From positions 1-45,290 of the forward strand of contig JAJBBD010000103.1 in assembly GCA_020532355.1 (NCBI GenBank): 45,290 bases of DNA, read 5' to 3'. The notes beneath the pieces were generated by a model. It did no database searches, was not told the origin of the DNA, and was given only the letters and a program-made list of their open reading frames with translations. This document shows, one piece after another, positions 7,576 to 15,225 of the stretch (within the stretch, counting starts at the first letter, position 1; each line of letters opens with the position of its first letter). The position numbers and the translations under genes are program-made. The DNA comes from Candidatus Cloacimonadota bacterium (GTDB lineage Bacteria; Cloacimonadota; Cloacimonadia; Cloacimonadales; Cloacimonadaceae).

Positions 7576-9216
7576 ATGATCGAAGAAAAACTTATTGTAA
7601 AACTTGTGAACTCTATTAAAGAATATTGGGACTATCCCGCATTTACGGATTATCCCGGTCCAGCGCTAAGTTATGGGGATGTGGCAAAACGCATTGTATG
7701 GTTACACCGTCAATTTCAAGCAACTGGCGTGAAGAAAGGCAGCAAGATTGCTCTTGCGGGTAAAAATTGCAGTAATTGGGGAATATTGTGGTTGAGTACA
7801 GTCACATACGGGGCAACCATCGTCCCGATTTTGGCGAATTTTTCTCCTGAAGATACTCAGCATATTATAAATCACTGTGATGCCGAAATGGTTTTTATTA
7901 CCAAAGATAAATACGATCTTATTGATGGAGACCTCCTTAAAAAGGTTAAACAGGTATATGCTCTAGAAGATTTTAACCTCTTAGATAATAGAATGGAAAA
8001 ATATAAACAAGCTATACCCAAGTTTGAAGACTGTGAAGATCTTAAGAACTTAAATTGCGAAAACTTTTCTTTGAAAGACGTATGTGATAACGAAGATATT
8101 GCCGCCATCATCTACACCAGCGGCACAACCGGCTTTTCCAAAGGCGTAATGCTGCCACACCGCAGTCTGTTGGCAAATCTTATTGTAGCTAACGAAAATC
8201 TGCTCTTCAACGTTGGGGCTAAGGTATTTGCATTTTTACCCCTAGCGCATGCCTACGCTAGCAGTTTTGATTTTTTGTATCCATTCACACGCGGAAATCA
8301 CATCAATTTCATGGATAAAATTCCAGCCCCTAAGATATTGCTTGCTGCCATGAAAGATCTTAAACCAGAAGTAGTTTTAACGGTTCCGCTTCTAATTGAA
8401 AAAATCTATAAAAAGCAGCTTCAGCCTACCATAGAAAAGCCCCAGATGCAAATATTTCTAAAGATCCCTGTGCTAAATAAGATCATCCTCAAGAAAATCC
8501 ATGACAAACTGATGCAAGCCTTTGGAGGGAACATCCGCGAACTTATCACTGGAGGCGCACCCATGAATGCAGAAGTTGAGCTTTTTATGAAAAAGATTAA
8601 ATTCCCCTTTACTATTGGCTATGGAATGACTGAGTGCGGACCCCTTATTTCGTATGCAAATTGGCAAGAACATCGCTTTGAATCCAGCGGCAAGAAATTG
8701 AAATTCATGGAGATTAAGGTCAATTCGCGGGATCCTGAAAACACACCTGGAGAAATAGTCTTACGTGGAGAACAAGTGTTTAAAGGCTATTACAAATTTG
8801 ATGAGGCTACTGCAGAAGTTTTAAGAGACGGATGGCTACATACCGGAGATATTGGCACCATAGATAAAGATGGTTTTATCTATATTCGCGGGCGGATTAA
8901 GAACGTGATATTAGGACCCAGCGGAGAGAACATTTACCCTGAATTGGTTGAACAGAAACTAAATAACTTACCTTATGTTGGCGAATCCTTAGTTTTAGAG
9001 CGAGACCGCCAATTGCACGCTATGGTATATCCAGATTTTGAAGCTCTGGACGCAGATCGTATCCCCGAGAACCAAATTCCAAAAATTATGGAAGATAACC
9101 GCAACGAACTCAACAAATCTCTGGCAAGTTTTAGTCGCATAGTTAAAATCCAGATTGCTAACGAGCCTTTTCAAAAGACTCCCACTCAAAAGATTAAGCG
9201 TTACCAATACTCTTAA
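7576..9216 (+). CDS. AMP-forming acyl-CoA synthetase (long-chain type)
   Basis: This 546-residue adenylate-forming enzyme would activate a fatty acid to acyl-AMP and then acyl-CoA in the cytoplasm. The P-loop-like motif YTSGTTGFSKG is at residues 180-190, GYGMTE (about 353-358) is the acyl-adenylate motif, and WLHTGDIG with IRGRIKNVI gives the hinge and C-terminal domain. It lacks the long N-terminal extension of FadD and resembles the shorter bacterial long-chain CoA ligases. It probably feeds phospholipid synthesis or fatty-acid turnover; chain length cannot be read. ATG 7576 follows a GGAGTTG site. The next gene begins 29 bases on, so the two may share a transcript. Confidence 0.88.
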   Translation: MIEEKLIVKLVNSIKEYWDYPAFTDYPGPALSYGDVAKRIVWLHRQFQATGVKKGSKIALAGKNCSNWGILWLSTVTYGATIVPILANFSPEDTQHIINHCDAEMVFITKDKYDLIDGDLLKKVKQVYALEDFNLLDNRMEKYKQAIPKFEDCEDLKNLNCENFSLKDVCDNEDIAAIIYTSGTTGFSKGVMLPHRSLLANLIVANENLLFNVGAKVFAFLPLAHAYASSFDFLYPFTRGNHINFMDKIPAPKILLAAMKDLKPEVVLTVPLLIEKIYKKQLQPTIEKPQMQIFLKIPVLNKIILKKIHDKLMQAFGGNIRELITGGAPMNAEVELFMKKIKFPFTIGYGMTECGPLISYANWQEHRFESSGKKLKFMEIKVNSRDPENTPGEIVLRGEQVFKGYYKFDEATAEVLRDGWLHTGDIGTIDKDGFIYIRGRIKNVILGPSGENIYPELVEQKLNNLPYVGESLVLERDRQLHAMVYPDFEALDADRIPENQIPKIMEDNRNELNKSLASFSRIVKIQIANEPFQKTPTQKIKRYQYS

Positions 9217-9245
9217 TACCTAATCTGCTTGGGGATATTCGACGA

Positions 9246-10376
9246 TTGGAAAACAATAGATACTTTGCCGTAATTGCGGGCAGCTTGGAGAAACATGCCC
9301 AGGCAGAATTAAATAGCTTTGGCGCTGAAGTATTGCAACAAGTTCCAAGAGGTTTGCTTTTTTCGTGTAATAAGCAAACATTGTATCAAATACTGTATGA
9401 AGCAAGGCTGGTGCAGCGAATTTTGATGCCTTTACTGAATTTCGACTGCCACAGTGCCAAATATCTTTATCAACAAGCATATAAGAATATTGATTGGCTA
9501 ACCTTGTTTGCACCAGAGCAATCCTTTGGGATAGATAGTAATGTTAGTAATTCTTTTACCCGCCATTCACTATATGCTGGGCAAGTATTGAAAGACGCCA
9601 TCTGCGATAGATTTAGAGAGCAATATGGAGATAGGCCCAATTTCACCAATAACGACCCCGATATTTTGTTCAATCTGCATATCCATAATAATAAAGTTAG
9701 TGTTTCTTTGGATATTTTGGGGTTCAGCATGCATAAAAGAGGTTATAGAATAGCCAAAGTTGATGCCCCATTACAAGAAACACTAGCGGCAACCATGCTT
9801 CATCTTAGCGGTTGGGATCTTACTTCCAGGTTATGGGATCCAATGTGTGGCAGTGGGACGATTTTAGCGGAAGCACTGATGCTGTATTGTCATATCCCGG
9901 CGGGATATTTGCTACAAAAAACAAATCTTAGCCAGATGCCATATTTCGATTCCGAACTTTGGAATCGGGTTGTACAACAGTCAAACTCTAAGATTAGAGA
10001 ACTTCCGAAGGGTCTTATAATGGGATCAGACATCAATCCCCAAGCTATCTCTGCTGCTAGAGAAAATCTGGAAAGACTTCCTTATGGCGATAGAATTGAT
10101 CTAAAAGTAATGCGCTTTGAGAACTATAGTGCAAATTACACTGGCGTTATCATCACTAACCCCCCTTACGGAATAAGGCTTTCAAATATTGATGATGTTG
10201 GCATGATTTACCAAGCTTTGGGCGATTTCTTGAAGCAGCACTGCAAGGGAAGTACCGCTTATATTTTATGTGGATCAAAAACTTTGGTTTCCAAGTTACG
10301 CTTGCGTGCTCACTGGGCTAAAAGCCTAAAGAATGGAAATTTGGATTCCAAGTTGGCAAAGATAGTAATCCGCTAA
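9246..10376 (+). CDS. THUMP-domain 23S rRNA methyltransferase (RlmL N-terminal type)
   Basis: This 376-residue protein has an N-terminal ferredoxin-like plus THUMP region (about 1-160, including a DPDILFNLHIHNNKVSVSLD stretch) that grips RNA. A Rossmann methyltransferase domain follows, with the SAM loop DPMCGSG at residues 198-204 and the catalytic NPPYG at 305-309. NPPY marks exocyclic-amine N-methylation; relatives (RlmL/YcbY, YpsC) make m2G in 23S rRNA. It corresponds to the RlmL half without the RlmK half. The start is TTG at 9246 (GGGGA about 10 bases upstream), which gives the family's N-terminal MxxRYFAV. Confidence 0.85.
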   Translation: MENNRYFAVIAGSLEKHAQAELNSFGAEVLQQVPRGLLFSCNKQTLYQILYEARLVQRILMPLLNFDCHSAKYLYQQAYKNIDWLTLFAPEQSFGIDSNVSNSFTRHSLYAGQVLKDAICDRFREQYGDRPNFTNNDPDILFNLHIHNNKVSVSLDILGFSMHKRGYRIAKVDAPLQETLAATMLHLSGWDLTSRLWDPMCGSGTILAEALMLYCHIPAGYLLQKTNLSQMPYFDSELWNRVVQQSNSKIRELPKGLIMGSDINPQAISAARENLERLPYGDRIDLKVMRFENYSANYTGVIITNPPYGIRLSNIDDVGMIYQALGDFLKQHCKGSTAYILCGSKTLVSKLRLRAHWAKSLKNGNLDSKLAKIVIR

Positions 10377-10474
10377 TATAGCAAATCTGCTATTGCCACT
10401 AAAAAGAGTTTTTGCTCTACCCAAATTTCATTTGATATTAGGAGAATCTTTTTGTTCAAGAGATAATATATGAG
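10377..10474. other. Short hairpins after the methyltransferase gene
   Basis: TAGCA-AATC-TGCTA at 10378-10391 and AGAG-TTTTTG-CTCT a little further on are small stems just past the stop codon. Together they may act as a weak terminator. No gene is seen. Confidence 0.3.
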
Positions 10475-10617
10475 AGACCGTTGCACATTCATGTATGGCA
10501 GATTTCTATGCACGAAAAATCGGTTTGCTGGGTTTTTTCTGATCGTAGCTTTGCCCACCCACTATCCTTGTAGTATGGGACTTTTCTTTGTGCCCCGGTT
10601 ATTCAACGGACTTTTAC
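10475..10617 (+). repeat. Dispersed non-coding repeat, copy A
   Basis: This 143-base segment matches the reverse complement of 18341-18483. Shared blocks include CCGTTGCACA, TATGCACGA, ATCGGTTT, GATCGTAGCT, GCCCACCCA and ATCCTTGTAGTATGGG. The best 41 bases have 36 identities and the left 50 bases about 39. A one-base indel lies between the blocks, so no reading frame is conserved between copies. The copies sit in the two longest gene-free spacers of the window. It may be a MITE-like or REP-like element or a structured RNA; I do not recognise a named family. Confidence 0.8.
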
Positions 10618-11058
10618 AGATTATTTCCCCAAATGACCCCCAACGGGTTAAGCCACCATTAGCAATGGTTTACTCAGAGATACTCCTGCCTGCATACGAT
10701 GATCATTGCTTGAACTCTGGGTAACAACAGCCTAATGCAATATGGAGATAAAGTGGATTTAATGCGCCTTGACAAGGGTTATAGACACAAAAATAGACCT
10801 TCCCACATACAAATAAACAAAGGAAAATGCGCTCTAACTTGAAGTATGGTGAAGTTTTTTTCTATTGCTTTCTACCCACCACTCTACTGAAAGGGTTTTG
10901 TCCCTTACCCATTATTATTCAATGCTCATTTTGAGCGTTGACGATGTTTATTGCTATAACTAAAGTATCTCTACCCAAAAAAATTATTGACAGAAAGAGC
11001 ACTCCATTTTTGGGTGTTCGAACGTAAATATTGAAACACTTATCTTAAGGATTTATAA
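10618..11058. other. Gene-free spacer upstream of secG
   Basis: No supported gene is present in about 440 bases. Two TTGACA hexamers (10769-10774 and 10987-10992) are possible -35 elements; the second lies 67 bases before secG. A stem with sequence AATGCTC-ATTTT-GAGCGTT (10920-10938) and an 8-bp wobble-containing stem just downstream of the second TTGACA are visible. The plus-strand frame 10470-10724 is open but is not supported as a gene. Confidence 0.45.
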
Positions 11059-11412
11059 ATGGTTTTATACACAATAGCCCTAGTTATTCACGTAATTATC
11101 AGCGTCGCTTTGGTGTTGGTGATTCTTGCGCAGACTTCAAAAGGTGGGCTTGATGCCAACCTTGGCGGAGCTGCCATGAACGTATTTGGCGGAAGTGGCG
11201 CTTCTCAAATGCTCAAGAAATGGACTCAGATTTTAGCGCTTATTTTTGCCGCATCTTGTATCCTGCTTGCTTTTTTGGTTAAAGATATGCGTGGTGGTAC
11301 ACTTAGCGAAGTGCAAGAACGTCAAAGTAAGCTTCCGGATACGGAAACTCCAGCAGAACCAGCGACTGCACCAGCGCCCATACCAGCCGAAACTCCCTCT
11401 CAGGGCGAATAA
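11059..11412 (+). CDS. secG: Preprotein translocase subunit SecG
   Basis: This 117-residue inner-membrane protein is the accessory subunit of the SecYEG channel. Two membrane segments lie at about residues 4-22 and 56-75, joined by the conserved loop with QTSKGGLDANLGGAAMNVFGG. A Pro/Ala/Glu-rich tail (about 95-117) is variable in the family. AAGGAT precedes ATG 11059. The tRNA-Leu gene begins 6 bases after the stop codon. The same secG-leuU order is known in Enterobacteria, so the two are probably one transcript ending at the 11514 terminator. Confidence 0.95.
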   Translation: MVLYTIALVIHVIISVALVLVILAQTSKGGLDANLGGAAMNVFGGSGASQMLKKWTQILALIFAASCILLAFLVKDMRGGTLSEVQERQSKLPDTETPAEPATAPAPIPAETPSQGE

Positions 11413-11418
11413 ATTTCA

Positions 11419-11506
11419 GCAGAAGTGGTGGAATTGGCAGACACGCAAGACTAAGGATCTTGTGCCTGTAACGGGTGTGCGGGTTCGAGTCCCGCCTTCT
11501 GCACCA
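11419..11506 (+). tRNA. tRNA-Leu, anticodon AAG
   Basis: The acceptor stem GCAGAAG/CTTCTGC (11419-11425 and 11496-11502) pairs perfectly, and discriminator A plus encoded CCA end at 11506. The D arm is at 11428-11444. The anticodon stem CAAGA/TCTTG encloses loop CTAAGGA (11451-11457), giving anticodon AAG at 11453-11455. A long class II variable arm (11463-11478) and T arm GCGGG-TTCGAGT-CCCGC follow. AAG reads CUU, and after deamination of A34 to inosine it could also read CUC and CUA. Bacteria usually have GAG in this isoacceptor, as in leuU next to secG in E. coli. Confidence 0.95.
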
Positions 11507-11513
11507 ATCATTG

Positions 11514-11538
11514 CCTCCCCCTTTGGGGAGGTTTTTTT
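11514..11538 (+). terminator. Strong rho-independent terminator after tRNA-Leu
   Basis: A perfect 7-bp stem CCTCCCC/GGGGAGG (11514-11520 and 11525-11531) with loop CTTT is followed by seven T. It ends the secG-tRNA transcript. Confidence 0.92.
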
Positions 11539-11905
11539 ATGCTGTAGCTTAAGACTCATTTTCATCTACGGTGAGTAAGGGTATTTTTATCTAGCGCCAT
11601 AATTTCGCTTTTCAGATACCTGAAGGGCTCTTTAACTTGCATCCAGAGAGGTATTGTTGGATCACTACTTCTATGTACGCCAGAAAGGGATGGCAGATAT
11701 CCAGATAATTCGATAGTGAGCCCTGCTTTAAAACTTTTTCAGTGATTTTTGCGCTATTTCTTTCGGCATCGAAACTAGTCCTGATTTGTGCCTACAAATA
11801 TCGCTACTTTTGAGTGCAGGGACATTAAATGAAGACCTATAGAATCAAAATTCCTCTTGACAAATTGACTGTATCAAAAAAGACATAAGTAAAATGGGAG
11901 CTTTG
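11539..11905. other. Gene-free spacer with TTGACA upstream of the surE operon
   Basis: I see no gene in these 367 bases. TTGACA at 11857-11862, about 44 bases before the next start codon, is the likely -35 of the surE operon. The -10 is not obvious at 16-18 bases. Confidence 0.4.
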
Positions 11906-12259
11906 ATGAGTGCTAAAAGGACTAAGATAATCAAGGAACTAGATCCAAATGAGGTTAAAGGCTTTAGCCAAGCCCGTATTCAGCACTATTTGCAGCTAGG
12001 CTATAAGCCATATTTGGATGAGTATTCCGAAGTAAAATGGCTCACCCAGGCCCAGCGAAGCATGAGAGATGCAAAGATAAAACATGTGTCTTTAATGCAA
12101 CGAGTTACTTCGAAGCGCAAATACAATGCACATCGGCGTAAAATGCATAAAAGTGGATTTTTGTTCTCGATTCTTGTATTTTGGCCAATTCTTGTGATCT
12201 TGATTGTAATTGCTGCTGCCCTATTGGTATTAATCAACTATCCCCATCTGATATTTTAA
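11906..12259 (+). CDS. Small membrane protein of unknown function
   Basis: This 117-residue protein is very basic over residues 1-80 and has one strong C-terminal membrane segment (about 83-110) rich in Ile, Leu and Val. The likely topology is a cytoplasmic basic domain with a tail anchor. ATG 11906 has GGGAG 5 bases upstream and is preferred to the in-frame ATG at 11894, which would add four residues and lacks a site. The surE ribosome site (AAGGAG) overlaps its stop codon, so it is coupled to surE. No family is recognised. Confidence 0.75.
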   Translation: MSAKRTKIIKELDPNEVKGFSQARIQHYLQLGYKPYLDEYSEVKWLTQAQRSMRDAKIKHVSLMQRVTSKRKYNAHRRKMHKSGFLFSILVFWPILVILIVIAAALLVLINYPHLIF

Positions 12260-12268
12260 GGAGACGTT

Positions 12269-13039
12269 TTGAAAATTCTACTTGTTAACGACGACGGCAT
12301 TAACGCACCAGGCATCAGATCCTTGCAAGCCGCATTAAGTGCAGCAGGACACGATGTTATTATTGTAGCCCCAGATACCGAACGCAGTGCCGCTTCTCAT
12401 TCCATTACTCTCAGAAAAGATATACATGCCACAAAGATTGCTCCACAAGAATGGGCAATAAGCGGAACTCCAGTTGATTGTGTGGTAATTGCCTTGCAAA
12501 AGATCTTGACGGAAGAAATCGATTTGGTGATCTCGGGAATCAACGCCGGGCAGAATATGGGTGAAGATGTGCTCTACTCTGGCACAGTTTCTGCCGCCGT
12601 GGAGGCTGCCATGTTTGGAAAAAGGGCGATGGCACTTTCGATCAATGCCTATAAAGAACAACTATTTGAATCTGCTACCAAGTGGTTTATCAAACTTTTA
12701 GAACTTGGTATAGATAGTCTTACTAAACCTTACGAAGTTATCAATATAAATTTCCCTAATATCCCTTTTGAAGAGGTGAAAGGGCTTCGGCTAGCTCGCA
12801 CTGGACACCGTAAATACTATAATTTCATCTCGATAATTCATGAGGAGGAAGATAATTTTAGCTATCGCATAGGCGGAGACCTTCCTCAGTGGGATTTGGA
12901 ACCGGGAACCGATTCTGAGGCTATAAACGAAGGTTATATCTCTATTACCCCGCTTGGTTTTGAGCTTAGCAAAGCCGAAGCATTTCCACCTATTTTAAGT
13001 TGGATTGAATCTCGGAAACTGCTTGAGGTAAAGGCTTAG
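12269..13039 (+). CDS. surE: 5'/3'-nucleotidase SurE
   Basis: This 256-residue metal-dependent nucleoside monophosphatase of the stationary-phase survival family opens with MKILLVNDDG. The metal ligands are D8 and D9, S40 in ERSAASHS and N92 in SGINAGQNMG, matching the family's D-D-S-N set. The protein is cytoplasmic and acts on purine and pyrimidine monophosphates and on short polyphosphate in characterised relatives. The start is TTG at 12269 with AAGGAG 5 bases upstream. Its stop codon abuts the ATG of pcm, the classic surE-pcm pairing. Confidence 0.95.
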   Translation: MKILLVNDDGINAPGIRSLQAALSAAGHDVIIVAPDTERSAASHSITLRKDIHATKIAPQEWAISGTPVDCVVIALQKILTEEIDLVISGINAGQNMGEDVLYSGTVSAAVEAAMFGKRAMALSINAYKEQLFESATKWFIKLLELGIDSLTKPYEVININFPNIPFEEVKGLRLARTGHRKYYNFISIIHEEEDNFSYRIGGDLPQWDLEPGTDSEAINEGYISITPLGFELSKAEAFPPILSWIESRKLLEVKA

Positions 13040-13681
13040 ATGCGCTTTGAAGATCAGAGACAGAAACTGGTAGAAGCGCTTAAACACAACGGTATCACAG
13101 ATAAGCGAATCCTCTCGGCATTCTTAAGTATCCCCAGAGAGGATTATGTTTTGCCGGAATACCGAGAATATGCCTATCGCAACAGTCCTTTGCCCATATT
13201 GGAAGATCAAACTATCTCGCAACCCCAAATGATAGCAATTATGCTCTGTGAACTGAATCTTCACGAAGATGATATTGTGTTGGAAATTGGTACTGGTAGT
13301 GGATATCAAACTGCACTTCTTGCAAAAATCGTAAAAGAAGTGTGTACAGTTGAGCTGCGGGACATCCTCTCATTACGTGCCCAAAAAACTCTTAAACAAG
13401 CTGGGTTTAAAAATATCTATTTTAGAATTGGGGATGGTTGGCAAGGCTGGCAACAAGCCTATCCTCCATATAAGGAATTCAATAAAATAGTTGTTTCTGC
13501 CGCTGCTTCTGAGATACCCCAAAAAATCTGCGATCAACTTGCGGAAGGAGGAGTAATGATAAGTCCCGTTGGTAAGGGGGTTCCGCAAATGCTCTATATC
13601 GTCAAGCGCGAAAAGGGGGAATTGAAATATCGAGAACATCTTCCCTGCGCTTTCGTCCCCTTGGTAAAAAATGCGAGGTAA
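13040..13681 (+). CDS. pcm: Protein-L-isoaspartate O-methyltransferase
   Basis: This 213-residue cytoplasmic repair enzyme methylates isoaspartyl residues with SAM so that damaged proteins can revert. It shows the PCMT substrate-loop signature QTISQPQMIA (57-66) and the SAM loop LEIGTGSGYQT (81-91). Length is normal. ATG 13040 directly follows the surE stop, and the site for the next gene lies in its last codons. Linkage with surE suggests a stationary-phase or stress maintenance operon. Confidence 0.95.
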   Translation: MRFEDQRQKLVEALKHNGITDKRILSAFLSIPREDYVLPEYREYAYRNSPLPILEDQTISQPQMIAIMLCELNLHEDDIVLEIGTGSGYQTALLAKIVKEVCTVELRDILSLRAQKTLKQAGFKNIYFRIGDGWQGWQQAYPPYKEFNKIVVSAAASEIPQKICDQLAEGGVMISPVGKGVPQMLYIVKREKGELKYREHLPCAFVPLVKNAR

Positions 13682-13684
13682 AGC

Positions 13685-14158
13685 ATGCAACGAATACTCA
13701 ATTGGATAGGTGCTTGGTTTAAAGGTCGTCAAACCTATTTACAGCTGAAGGAATATTCCATATTTGAGCAACTTGGATCATTTGATTTGTTCTTACTAGA
13801 TGAATTGATGCATGTAAGAAAGTTTCAACCGGAAGAGGTGATCTTTGAATCTGGATACCCACTGGAAGTAATCTACTTTATCCAATCTGGCGAAATCCTG
13901 TTAAAAGGAAACAAAGGGAATAGTTACGACAAGGTACTAAGAAAAGGACAACATCTGGGGATATTTGACATGTTCCACTCTTTACAACGTTGTAGCACAG
14001 CAATTGCTCAAAGCCAAGTAGTTGTACTAGGAATCTCTCGCACAGATCTTGATGATTATATAAAATCCCGTCCTCTAGCTGGAATGAAGATTTTAAGAGC
14101 TATAATCAAAGAACTAAGTAACATCGTTTTAACTGATAACTCACAAGATAGACAATGA
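13685..14158 (+). CDS. Stand-alone cyclic-nucleotide-binding-fold protein
   Basis: At 157 residues this is a single cNMP-binding beta-roll with FQPEEVIFESGYPLEVIYFI (about 39-58) and a hydrophobic C-terminal helix. The phosphate-binding cassette usually seen as GE(L/I)AL...RxA is degenerate: GQHLGIFDMFHSLQRCSTAIA has no Glu-Arg pair in the usual place. There is no CRP-type helix-turn-helix and no kinase or channel domain. It may therefore be a ligand-free or altered-ligand sensor that works by protein contacts. It is 3 bases after pcm and overlaps the permease gene by 4 bases, so it probably acts with one of them. Confidence 0.75.
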   Translation: MQRILNWIGAWFKGRQTYLQLKEYSIFEQLGSFDLFLLDELMHVRKFQPEEVIFESGYPLEVIYFIQSGEILLKGNKGNSYDKVLRKGQHLGIFDMFHSLQRCSTAIAQSQVVVLGISRTDLDDYIKSRPLAGMKILRAIIKELSNIVLTDNSQDRQ

Positions 14159-15216
14159 ATTGGACAAAGATAGTTTTTAATATCATTTTAGCAATCACTG
14201 TAGTAGCGGCTCTAATATTCTATCGTTGGGTATTTAGCTACCTTGTAGCCGCTGTGTTATTTTCCTATATTTTAGACCCTGCGGTTAGCTGGCTCGAGCA
14301 CAGACATTTCCCGCGCTGGGGAGCAGTTGTAGTGCTTTATTTGAGTGTAATTGGACTAATAGCTTGGTTTACCAGCAGATTCATTCCGGAGCTCACTACT
14401 CAGGCGAATAATTTGCTTTCTATATTAGGGCATGACGATACTATGAGTTCCCAATACCTTATGCAAATCCCTTTCGTAAATGGCATCTATGAATATGCAG
14501 TTGGGCTCGATGCAAAAATACCGAGTTTATCTCTAGCTCAACGATTCACTGAAGTGCTAGATGGAGCTACAGATTTCTTTGCTCGCTTACCGAAGTTTCT
14601 GTTGGATAACTATTCCAGCATAATTGGTGCTATTTCTTTTTTGGGTATGGTTCCACTCATCAGTTTCTTCTTGTTAAAAGATAAGTACAAGATTCGCAAA
14701 AGCATACTGAAGCTAAGCTCAAATCGTTATTTCGAATTAGCAATTATACTATTAGGACGAATTGATAAAACTGTGGGAACATATCTGCGGGCAATGCTTT
14801 TTGAGGTAATTGCGGTAAGCATCATGGCATCAACAGCTCTAAGCATTGTAGGGGTTAGCAATCCTGTGTTACTGGGTATTTCCGCAGGCGTGGCGAATAT
14901 TATACCATATTTTGGTCCTTTTTTCGGAGGGGCATTGGCAGTTTTAACCGTCTTTTTTGAAGGAGGACCATTCATTCATATGGTGTATGCTGCCTTAGCG
15001 ATGTGGATGGTTCAAGTTATCGATAATAATATTGTGTATCCCGTTGTGGTGGGAACAACCATCGAAATGCATCCCTTATTGGTGTTGTTAACCGTTCTAG
15101 CGGGAGGATGGTATGGTGGAATACTGTGGATGTTGGTTTCTGTACCGCTTGTGTACTTGATCTACAGTCTGATTAGCGTGTTGTATATAAACTTGAAAGA
15201 ATATAGAATTATATAA
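14155..15216 (+). CDS. AI-2E family transporter (PerM/YdiK type)
   Basis: This 353-residue polytopic inner-membrane protein has about seven or eight hydrophobic helices: two at the N-terminus (about 8-48), one at about 62-77, and a cluster from about 155 to the C-terminus. The family signature region GVSNPVLLGISAGVANIIPYFGPFFGG is at about 239-265 and VVGTTIEMHPLLVLL lies near 300. Members are exporters of small molecules, AI-2 or ions, but the substrate here is unknown. ATG overlaps the preceding stop codon (ATGA), so it is translationally coupled to the cNMP-fold gene. Confidence 0.88.
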   Translation: MNWTKIVFNIILAITVVAALIFYRWVFSYLVAAVLFSYILDPAVSWLEHRHFPRWGAVVVLYLSVIGLIAWFTSRFIPELTTQANNLLSILGHDDTMSSQYLMQIPFVNGIYEYAVGLDAKIPSLSLAQRFTEVLDGATDFFARLPKFLLDNYSSIIGAISFLGMVPLISFFLLKDKYKIRKSILKLSSNRYFELAIILLGRIDKTVGTYLRAMLFEVIAVSIMASTALSIVGVSNPVLLGISAGVANIIPYFGPFFGGALAVLTVFFEGGPFIHMVYAALAMWMVQVIDNNIVYPVVVGTTIEMHPLLVLLTVLAGGWYGGILWMLVSVPLVYLIYSLISVLYINLKEYRII

Positions 15217-15225
15217 GAGGATGTA

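Noticed and set aside
10470-10724. 84-codon plus-strand frame in the spacer before secG
   Set aside because: Its first half is the dispersed repeat. The second copy of that repeat has stops and a one-base shift, the composition is Cys/Phe/Pro-rich and unlike neighbours, and there is no ribosome site.
11246-11578. 110-codon plus-strand frame running through secG and the tRNA
   Set aside because: It overlaps the tRNA-Leu and terminator and is in a different frame from secG.
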